From the NCBI GenBank assembly GCA_934597255.1, contig CAKTQV010000016.1, forward strand, positions 1-47,596: a stretch of 47,596 nt of DNA, read 5' to 3'. Below the pieces are notes generated by a model that worked only from the letters and a program-made list of their open reading frames with translations, did no database searches and was not told the origin of the DNA. This DNA comes from an uncultured Oscillospiraceae bacterium. Its GTDB lineage: Bacteria; Bacillota; Clostridia; Oscillospirales; Oscillospiraceae. Below are positions 41,723 to 47,596 of this stretch, in pieces (positions within the stretch are counted from its first letter, which is position 1; every line of letters begins with the position of its first letter). A program made the translations under genes and the position numbers.

Positions 41723-42856
41723 TTATTTATTGGCCGCACCGAACTCGCGGATGCTCTCATAGAACGCCGTGCCAGGCAGTCCCTTTTCATCGATTTTGGC
41801 CACGTCGCTGGCAACCATGCTCTCAGCGGCTTCCGCCCATTCGGCTTCTTCTTCCGGGGTCAGCTCCACGAAGGTGCATCCGGCTTCTTCCATCATCTTA
41901 CGGGCAGCATCGAAATCTTCCGCCTCGATTGCCGGCCAGATAGTAGTGGTCCAGGGCAGGATCTCTTCAATAGCTGCCTGGCAGTCCTCGGGAAGCTTTT
42001 CCCAACTCTTCTCGTTAAAGAGAAGCGCCGTCATAGAACGATCGGTACCGTTCGGGAAAATGGTATGATAGGGAAGAACCTCATACAAATTCATGCTAGT
42101 GATGGCACCCCAGGTCATCCACATACCGTCAGCGACGCCATACTGGAAGGAGGTATACCACTCGGAAGCTTCGATGCTCATGGGAGCGCCGCCGCCGTAT
42201 TCGGTCATGGCAGTATGGAAAGGAGAAACACAGCTGATCTTCAGACCGCTCATATCGGAAGGAACGCGGACTTCCTTGGTGGTATGAACTGTGCCACCGT
42301 TTGTGCAGAGGTACATGCCGCCGATCTTGAAGCCCTCATACTCTGCTTGGAGCTCGGGATACTGTTCCCACAGCTTCGCGAAGATGTTCTCATAGAAGGT
42401 CTCGCCGTTGCCCAGACCGGAGTAGGGCTCCATGATGAGTGAGGTCAGGGGGAACACGTTGCCGTTACGACCCATGGGGACCTCGCCCGCGTCGCAAAGG
42501 CCGTCCTTAATTGCGGAGACTACGTCGGTCTCGCCGACCAGCGTGGAAGAGTAGTAGATCTGCAGCTCCACCTGACCATTGGTAACTTCGTTGATCTTGT
42601 CCGCGACCGCGCGCAGCCACTGGGCATTGGTGGAAGACTCCGCCGCCTGGGTGGAGACCGTCAGGGTATATACCTTGTCAGGCTTCTCCGCAGCAGGAGC
42701 CTCTTCTTCCGTAGCAGGTTCGGCTTCCGGAGCGTTTTCGGCAGGAGCCGCAGCTTCTTCAGCGGGAGCAGGAGCGGGCTCTGCCTTCTCACCGCAGCCG
42801 GCCATAAGCAAAGCCAGAACCAGTACGGCGAGGAACAGTGCAATAATCCGTTTCAT
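41723..42856 (-). CDS. dctP: TRAP transporter substrate-binding lipoprotein
   Basis: 377 residues from the ATG at 42856 with GGAGG seven bases upstream. The signal peptide ends in lipobox LMAGC, so it is membrane-anchored, and an A/E/P-rich linker follows. The DctP fold shows the usual YTLTVSTQAAESSTNAQWLR start, the VPSDMSGLKI region that contributes to carboxylate binding, and the PYHTIFPNG segment. The ligand is probably an organic acid; it is the best clue to the substrate of the whole island. First gene of dctPQM-snoaL. Confidence 0.92.
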   Translation of the reverse strand: MKRIIALFLAVLVLALLMAGCGEKAEPAPAPAEEAAAPAENAPEAEPATEEEAPAAEKPDKVYTLTVSTQAAESSTNAQWLRAVADKINEVTNGQVELQIYYSSTLVGETDVVSAIKDGLCDAGEVPMGRNGNVFPLTSLIMEPYSGLGNGETFYENIFAKLWEQYPELQAEYEGFKIGGMYLCTNGGTVHTTKEVRVPSDMSGLKISCVSPFHTAMTEYGGGAPMSIEASEWYTSFQYGVADGMWMTWGAITSMNLYEVLPYHTIFPNGTDRSMTALLFNEKSWEKLPEDCQAAIEEILPWTTTIWPAIEAEDFDAARKMMEEAGCTFVELTPEEEAEWAEAAESMVASDVAKIDEKGLPGTAFYESIREFGAANK

Positions 42857-42929
42857 TTCATTTCCTCCAAGTTGTTTGTCTTGATATTGTGGAACCAGTA
42901 CCATTGCAGTTGGTTCTATTTCCTTACAC

Positions 42930-42963
42930 TTGACATTAAATCATGTCCATGATAACATGTCAA
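42930..42963. promoter_or_regulatory. Overlapping divergent promoters on a 34-bp palindrome
   Basis: Plus strand: TTGACA (42930-42935), 17 bases, TAACAT (42953-42958), toward the LysR gene. Minus strand: TTGACA (42963-42958), 17 bases, TTTAAT (42940-42935), toward dctP. The same bases form a dyad: arms TTGACAT/ATGTCAA and ATCATG/CATGAT around a TC centre. RNA polymerase cannot use both at once, and a LysR dimer or tetramer binding here would control the choice. Confidence 0.8.
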
Positions 42964-43025
42964 ATATATAACACAATAGGCATCCATAAATGTGATTTAT
43001 AACATTCCTCAAAGAGGTGCTGTCT

Positions 43026-43943
43026 ATGGAATTGACACAATTGGAGTATTTTCGTACCGTAGCATACGAGGAAAGTATATCCCGTGCAGCACGAAAGCTG
43101 CACATATCTCAACCCGCCCTGAGTATCTCTATTGCAAAGCTGGAAGAAGAGCTGGGCGTCCACCTTTTTGACCGTGTGAGTGGGCATATTAGGCTCAACA
43201 ATATGGGCCGCATATATCTTCGGCGGGTGGAAAGCGTGTTTCTCCATCTGCGGGAAGCAGAGTTGGAGCTCTCCAGCCATGAGGACATATATTTATCTGA
43301 AATATACGTCGCCTGCTCAACAATGGGTATGTGTCCCACTATCATGGAAAAGTATATCCAATCTCATCCAGCGCAGCCGTTCTCCTATTTTGTCCATGGC
43401 GATGAAGAGATTAGGCGCCTATTGGAGCAGGGAGCGGTGGATCTTGCAATCTGCTCCCGACAGATCCATGGCCACGACATCCTATGGGAGCCGCTTTTTG
43501 ACGAGAGGCTCGTCATACTTGTCCCCCCCGATCACCACTTATGCTGCCGGCCTTATGTTGAAGTCAGCGATCTTCGGAACGAGCACTTTATCGTCCAGCG
43601 TGCCGCATCGAACCTTTACGGGGAGTATTCTTCCATTTTTGACAACGCTGGCTTTCAGCCACAAACATCCATCGTCACAAACGAACTGGAATTGGCAATA
43701 CGCTCGGTAGATGCTGGAGCAGGCATCATGGTAGCATCTTTCCTGACCGTTGCGCGTCATTCACATAAAGGCCAGCCACGCATGATTCCTCTCAAGACTG
43801 ATCGCCTCGTGCGCCAGCTGGGCATTGCGCGTCTGCGCGGTCATTTCTTCACAAAGCCAGTTGTGGAGTTTTATGATTTCTTGCTAGAATATTTTCATCA
43901 GCAGAAATTCGATCAGGAAAAGTTCTTTCAAGGCGTGAATTAA
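43026..43943 (+). CDS. LysR-family transcriptional regulator
   Basis: 305 residues from the ATG at 43026 (GAGGTG six bases upstream; a GTG nine bases earlier is possible). The N-terminal winged HTH reads SISRAARKLHISQPALSISI followed by AKLEEELGVHLFDR. The rest is the two-lobed LysR effector domain. It is divergent from dctPQM-snoaL and shares one palindromic promoter region with it, the classical arrangement for a LysR that controls the neighbour in response to the pathway compound. Confidence 0.93.
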   Translation: MELTQLEYFRTVAYEESISRAARKLHISQPALSISIAKLEEELGVHLFDRVSGHIRLNNMGRIYLRRVESVFLHLREAELELSSHEDIYLSEIYVACSTMGMCPTIMEKYIQSHPAQPFSYFVHGDEEIRRLLEQGAVDLAICSRQIHGHDILWEPLFDERLVILVPPDHHLCCRPYVEVSDLRNEHFIVQRAASNLYGEYSSIFDNAGFQPQTSIVTNELELAIRSVDAGAGIMVASFLTVARHSHKGQPRMIPLKTDRLVRQLGIARLRGHFFTKPVVEFYDFLLEYFHQQKFDQEKFFQGVN

Positions 43944-43954
43944 GTATAGATAAA

Positions 43955-43991
43955 CAGGGGCGGAACCATACAGTTTCCCCCCTGCTTTTAT
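43955..43991 (+). terminator. Convergent terminator between LysR and reductase 3
   Basis: A G/C-rich stem (43955-43965 with 43975-43984, one bulge) with a T-rich tail on both strands, in the 44-base gap between two converging genes. Confidence 0.7.
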
Positions 43992-46123
43992 ACTTTTCCA
44001 CCCAGTACCACAATCGCTTCATAGGCGGCTCTGACCGAATCCCCGATATTGCCGGGCTTTAGGCAGTCTCCGATGGATAACACCTGTGGTGCGAGAGCGC
44101 GGTATGGCTCTATGACCGCCGGATCCGGCTCGAGCCCAATCGCGCTGATCACCGAGTCCGCCGGAAGTCGTATATCTTTTCCCGTTCTGTCATGTATCAT
44201 CACGCCGGACGCATCGACACGAACGGGTTCGCTGCCCGTAAAAACAGCGATACCTAAGCGGTCCATCATAATCCGCTGGGCGTCCGTGCTTCCGTTGGCC
44301 GGCCCCACCATAGCCACGCGGTTCATGAGCTTATCTCCGTGGGTCACAAGAGTGACATTCCTTCCCTGATCCGCCAGATGGATCGCCGCCTCGCAGGCGG
44401 TCAGTCCTCCGCCCAGAATCACCACACGGTTTCCCACAGCGCCAGGTTCCGTGTAGCACTCCGCACCGTTCAGAATTCTCCGTCCATCTTCAACAGGGAT
44501 CTGCGGATTCCGGAAAGCGGCGCCTGTCGCCAGGATGATGACATCCGGGCGCTCTTTCGCTGCCATTTCGGGTGTTGCCTTTGTTTGCAGCCGGATGTCA
44601 ACGCCCATTTCAAGGATTCTCGAGGCGACCGCATGATAATACCGCCGGATATCCGATTTAAAACGCTCTTTATCGGTATAACGCAGGATCCCGCCCAATG
44701 CGGCTTCTTTCTCAAACAGTATGACTGCATGGCCTGCCAGACGGGCATATTCGGCCGCTTTCATACCCGCTATGCCGCCGCCGATGATGACGACCTTCTT
44801 CCGATCCTTTGCCTTCTGTATTCCCCTGTCGTACTCCGCTTTCTTCACGTCCAGCGGATTGACCGCGCAATGACCGTTCCGGCAGCAGATCGTGCAGCGC
44901 AAACAGTTGTTGATTTCGTTTACAGCCCCGCGCTCCGCCTTGTTCGGAAACTCCGGATCCGCGACGCAGAGCTGCCGGGCCATGATGACGAAGTCGGTTT
45001 TGCCCGATGCGATGGCTTCCTCACAAAGCTCTGGGTCGGCCATGCCGCCGACGCATCCAACCTTTATGCTTTTAACGGCGGCTTTCACTCTTGCGGATGC
45101 ATCCAGATTCACTCCCATGGGGAAATAGCTGTTTGGTATCGTCCTGGTGTTGTAATACGGGACAAAGTGCAATCCTCCCGTGATGTGCGCAATGTCCAGA
45201 AGGCCGGGATGCTTATCCAGTTCTCGGAAGAATTCTACCGTATCATTTACTGTCACCAGACCCTGCAGATACTCTCTGTCTGAAATGGGAGCAATGCTTT
45301 CATCGGCGGAAAAACGCATCTCAACAATCAGGCCTTCTCCTACGGCGTCACGGATACGCTGAAGGCACAAGATCGGGAATCGCGCACGATTCTCCATTGT
45401 TCCGCCGAACTCATCGGTCCGATGATTAAACCGCTTGGACACCCATTGAGAGAAAATGAATCCATGCCCGCTGTGGAGGGATATGCCGTCCAGACCACAG
45501 GATCTGGCATTGGCCGCGCATCGGGCAAATGCGTCGGCGATCCGCTCCATGTCTTCAGGTGTCATTTCATTGACTGTTTTCCTGTCATTCAGATCATATG
45601 CCAGGCTGGCGGTGATTCCATCCCAGGGCTCGTCTATTACCATCTGGCTGGGTCCCAGTGGTTTCGCCTTTTCATAAGGCGTTCCGTCATCCCGGAGCGG
45701 ATCCGGAGAGACCGACGGATGCCAGTCCGGGATCCTGCCCTCCGCGCGCATTCGCGCATTGTATTCCTCGTCACGGCAATATGCGCCCATATGCCCGAAA
45801 TGCATAAAGGCCAGCGCACCATATTTGTGGCAGTTGTCTGCGTACGTTTTTACCGATGTCCGCAGCGTTTCCGGAAGCGGATCCAGGAACATATTATATG
45901 CTCCGTATACTGCGCTTCCGTACTGCACGTCACATTCCGCCGTGACGATCCGGGCCGCCCCGCCGCGGGCGATCCTTTCATAGAAATCCAGTGCGTCCTG
46001 CGCCATATGATTTTTGTTTCCATCCGACAGCGGGATGCCCTTCGGAGCGAGCAGGATCCGGTTTTTGAAGGTCTTTCCCCGGATTGTAATAGGAGAAAAA
46101 AGATTGGGAAACATACCGCTCAT
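43988..46123 (-). CDS. FMN/FAD/4Fe-4S ene-reductase 3
   Basis: 711 residues, longer than the other two because of an insertion at about residues 115-175 (from RDEEYNARMRAEGR to MVIDEPWDG). OYE barrel with LHSGHGFIFSQW near 216. The cysteine cluster is compressed: Cys 407, 410, 413/414 and 419 (CLRCTICCRNGHCAVNP) against an 11-residue last gap in reductases 1 and 2. The FAD motif GGGIAGMKAA is intact, and the second dinucleotide motif GGGLTACEAA has Ala for the third Gly. It reduces an activated double bond; the divergence suggests a different substrate or step. It is monocistronic from its own promoter. Confidence 0.88.
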   Translation of the reverse strand: MSGMFPNLFSPITIRGKTFKNRILLAPKGIPLSDGNKNHMAQDALDFYERIARGGAARIVTAECDVQYGSAVYGAYNMFLDPLPETLRTSVKTYADNCHKYGALAFMHFGHMGAYCRDEEYNARMRAEGRIPDWHPSVSPDPLRDDGTPYEKAKPLGPSQMVIDEPWDGITASLAYDLNDRKTVNEMTPEDMERIADAFARCAANARSCGLDGISLHSGHGFIFSQWVSKRFNHRTDEFGGTMENRARFPILCLQRIRDAVGEGLIVEMRFSADESIAPISDREYLQGLVTVNDTVEFFRELDKHPGLLDIAHITGGLHFVPYYNTRTIPNSYFPMGVNLDASARVKAAVKSIKVGCVGGMADPELCEEAIASGKTDFVIMARQLCVADPEFPNKAERGAVNEINNCLRCTICCRNGHCAVNPLDVKKAEYDRGIQKAKDRKKVVIIGGGIAGMKAAEYARLAGHAVILFEKEAALGGILRYTDKERFKSDIRRYYHAVASRILEMGVDIRLQTKATPEMAAKERPDVIILATGAAFRNPQIPVEDGRRILNGAECYTEPGAVGNRVVILGGGLTACEAAIHLADQGRNVTLVTHGDKLMNRVAMVGPANGSTDAQRIMMDRLGIAVFTGSEPVRVDASGVMIHDRTGKDIRLPADSVISAIGLEPDPAVIEPYRALAPQVLSIGDCLKPGNIGDSVRAAYEAIVVLGGKV

Positions 46124-46166
46124 ATCAACGCCTCATTCAAAATCACTCATCATCAAAGTTAAGCCA

Positions 46167-46266
46167 ATCTTATTCCCATTCTTATGAGGTTGTCAAATTG
46201 ATTAAATACATCCGTTCATTAAATCAATTTATAAGGATTGACACCCCATTTCTTTCGGATTAATAT
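46167..46266. promoter_or_regulatory. Divergent promoters of reductase 3 and the phosphotriesterase-like gene
   Basis: Minus strand: TTGACA (46196-46191), 18 bases, TAAGAT (46172-46167). Plus strand: TTGACA (46238-46243), 17 bases, TAATAT (46261-46266). Between them an inverted repeat AAATTGATT/AATCAATTT (46195-46203, 46222-46230) is placed to be an operator serving both. Confidence 0.75.
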
Positions 46267-46297
46267 TCCATCAATGATACCGGAAGGAGACACTCTC

Positions 46298-47257
46298 ATG
46301 AAAACGATCCCCACTGTGACAGGCGCTATAGCGACCAGAGAGTTCGGCTTCACCTTATCTCACGAGCATGTTTTTGTGCACGACGAGGGCGTCATTGCAA
46401 GCTTCCCTCATATTTGGAATCGGAAACAGGCTATTGAGTCAGCACGAAACAAACTTCAGGCGGCATACGATGCCGGTGTACGCACCATCATTGATATGTC
46501 GATCATGGGAAACGGGCGGGACATTCACACCGTCCGTGCAGTTGCCGAAGGATTACCGATCAACATTCTTGTTGCTACGGGAGCTTTTTATCCGGATCAG
46601 CTACCGAGATATTTTCATACGCAACCACTCAGCGCACTTCGCGAATGCTTTGTCCACGATATAAAAACAGGGATAAGTGGAACCAGCGTTCGGGCGGCCA
46701 TTATTAAAGTTTGCACAGATGCGCCAGGATTGACCCCAGATGTGGAGAAAACGCTAAGAGCAGCCGCGCAGGCCAGCTTGGAAACCGGCGTGCCAATCCA
46801 TACTCATGCCAGAGCGGAAAATCAAAGTGGACTGCTGCAGATGCGCGTATTCCTGGAAGAAGGCGTTCCGCCTGAGCGAATCTATATTGGTCATGTTATG
46901 GACGATACCGGCCTGGACTATGCGAAACGCCTATTAGATTTGGGCGTATATATTGGCTTTGACAGGTTTGCATCTGCAGCGATCACCTCCACCAAAATCC
47001 AAACGGCCATTTCAAATCTGGCTGATCTATGCGGTGAAGGATACAGCAAACAAATTCTGCTGGGAAACGATGGGTGCTCTTATCAGACTGTTGTGCGAAC
47101 AGGCGATTCCCAAAAGGATCCAAGCCTTCTTGGAAATGATTATACGATCCTTCCAAGCAAAATTCTTCCTCTCCTCCGGGAGGCTGGCGTATCTGATGCT
47201 TATATTCAAACTATGGCTGTTGAGAATCCCATACACCTGTTTTCATTGCGACTGTAG
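46298..47257 (+). CDS. Phosphotriesterase-family metal hydrolase
   Basis: 319 residues from the ATG at 46298 with AAGGAG eight bases upstream. Metal-site motifs: LSHEH (His22, His24), a Lys in AAIIKVCTD that would be carbamylated, HTHA, IGHVMDD and the Asp in LLGNDG. The family includes lactonases and phosphotriesterase homology proteins; few members truly act on phosphotriesters. In this context a lactone- or ester-opening step that feeds the reductases is a reasonable guess. Divergent from reductase 3 with a shared operator-like repeat. Confidence 0.88.
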   Translation: MKTIPTVTGAIATREFGFTLSHEHVFVHDEGVIASFPHIWNRKQAIESARNKLQAAYDAGVRTIIDMSIMGNGRDIHTVRAVAEGLPINILVATGAFYPDQLPRYFHTQPLSALRECFVHDIKTGISGTSVRAAIIKVCTDAPGLTPDVEKTLRAAAQASLETGVPIHTHARAENQSGLLQMRVFLEEGVPPERIYIGHVMDDTGLDYAKRLLDLGVYIGFDRFASAAITSTKIQTAISNLADLCGEGYSKQILLGNDGCSYQTVVRTGDSQKDPSLLGNDYTILPSKILPLLREAGVSDAYIQTMAVENPIHLFSLRL

Positions 47258-47405
47258 TATATGGGAACTGACGAGAAGAATATAGATAGCATCACTCTTG
47301 ATGGATCACAAACAGCAATGACTGATTTGTCTCGCCGCAGCGACAAGCGCGGTTAGTTTATTTTTCGGATGACAACTGTTTGACAAAAACAAAAACCGAC
47401 GCGCT

Positions 47406-47460
47406 GCAAAAAGACGCCGACCTCCATCCTGATGGTTGATGGAGGTTGGCGCCTTTTTGC
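47406..47460 (+). terminator. Long terminator-like hairpin
   Basis: Arms of 22 bases (47406-47427, 47439-47460) with one mismatch and one G-T pair; the arms end in A5 and T5, so it could work in both directions. It lies 150 bases past the hydrolase stop. The gap 47258-47405 has no supported gene. Confidence 0.7.
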
Positions 47461-47462
47461 AT

Positions 47463-47520
47463 TTCCGGGGCCAGCACCGAATTGTCTCACGCGCAATTCG
47501 GCATCCATCCGGCCCCGGAA
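47463..47520. repeat. Second long hairpin next to the IS end
   Basis: Outer stem TTCCGGGGCC/GGCCCCGGAA (47463-47472, 47511-47520) and inner stem CCGAATTG/CAATTCGG (47477-47484, 47494-47501). It ends one base before the IS. It may be a structured RNA element or the preferred palindromic target of the IS. Confidence 0.45.
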
Positions 47521-47521
47521 A

Positions 47522-47596
47522 GATAATGTACAATAAGTTGCGCAAATTGAAAAGAGGATAAAAGAAGACATAGCTTGCAGGCTCTGGTAGAATGAA
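47522..47596 (+). mobile_element. IS256-family element, 5' end only
   Basis: The last 75 bases match the 5' end of the IS at 25293-26648 nearly base for base (terminal GATAATGTA, TTGCGCAAATTG, then the CATAGCTTGCAGGCTCTGG block), on the opposite strand. The transposase should start beyond the window edge. Confidence 0.85.

Noticed and set aside
46298..47257. True organophosphate phosphotriesterase
   Set aside because: Family motifs are present, but most members are lactonases or of unknown function; context gives no phosphotriester.

Overview
The window reads as a chromosome segment of an anaerobic gut-type Firmicute, most likely a GC-rich Clostridia/Oscillospiraceae member. Supporting evidence: Gram-positive lipoproteins and RBSs, DAP-type MurE with DapF and LysA, Opp and TRAP transporters, and oxygen-sensitive Fe-S flavoenzymes and 2-hydroxyacyl-CoA dehydratase-like proteins. 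The assignment is inference; there is no rRNA or other marker in view.

1-20.3 kb is a GC-rich, orderly chromosomal backbone: a secreted beta-helix-like surface protein; a four-gene sulfation operon on the minus strand (sulfotransferase, cysD, cysNC, TauE/SafE-type carrier) in which every gene overlaps the next; a divergent complete oligopeptide ABC operon (two permeases, two ATPases, binding lipoprotein); lysA; a DAACS symporter; and murE-dapF. Together lysA, murE and dapF handle diaminopimelate for peptidoglycan and lysine.

20.3-32.6 kb is a mobile or scarred region. A promoter-bearing tRNA-Ala is broken after nucleotide 22. Its 3' part lies 10 kb away in opposite orientation, and a complete tRNA-Ala(GGC) sits just downstream of the 5' stub. 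Between them lie a mobilizable module (large serine recombinase, MobV relaxase, small HTH protein, and an oriT whose core matches the pMV158/MobV type), a promoter-to-terminator unit for a ~500-nt highly structured non-coding RNA, and an IS256-family element. Beyond these are an amino-acid permease with an amidohydrolase, an endolysin remnant, a BrnTA toxin-antitoxin locus with a frameshifted toxin, a nucleotide-kinase-like gene, and esterase and transposase remnants. A ~50-bp hairpin repeat occurs three times here.

32.6-47.3 kb, lower in GC, is a candidate catabolic island. It has three FMN/FAD/4Fe-4S old-yellow-enzyme-type reductases, a pair of 2-hydroxyacyl-CoA dehydratase-like subunits, a SnoaL-like protein, a full TRAP transporter, a LysR regulator and a phosphotriesterase-family hydrolase. 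The probable logic is uptake of an organic acid by TRAP, followed by reduction and dehydration of the substrate inside the cell, under LysR control from two promoters that overlap on one 34-bp palindrome. The window ends inside a second IS256-type copy, inverted relative to the first, so ~21 kb including the island is bracketed by inverted IS copies.

The strongest candidates for something undescribed are the large ncRNA (24.1-24.65 kb), the sulfation operon, and the reductase/dehydratase/TRAP island.
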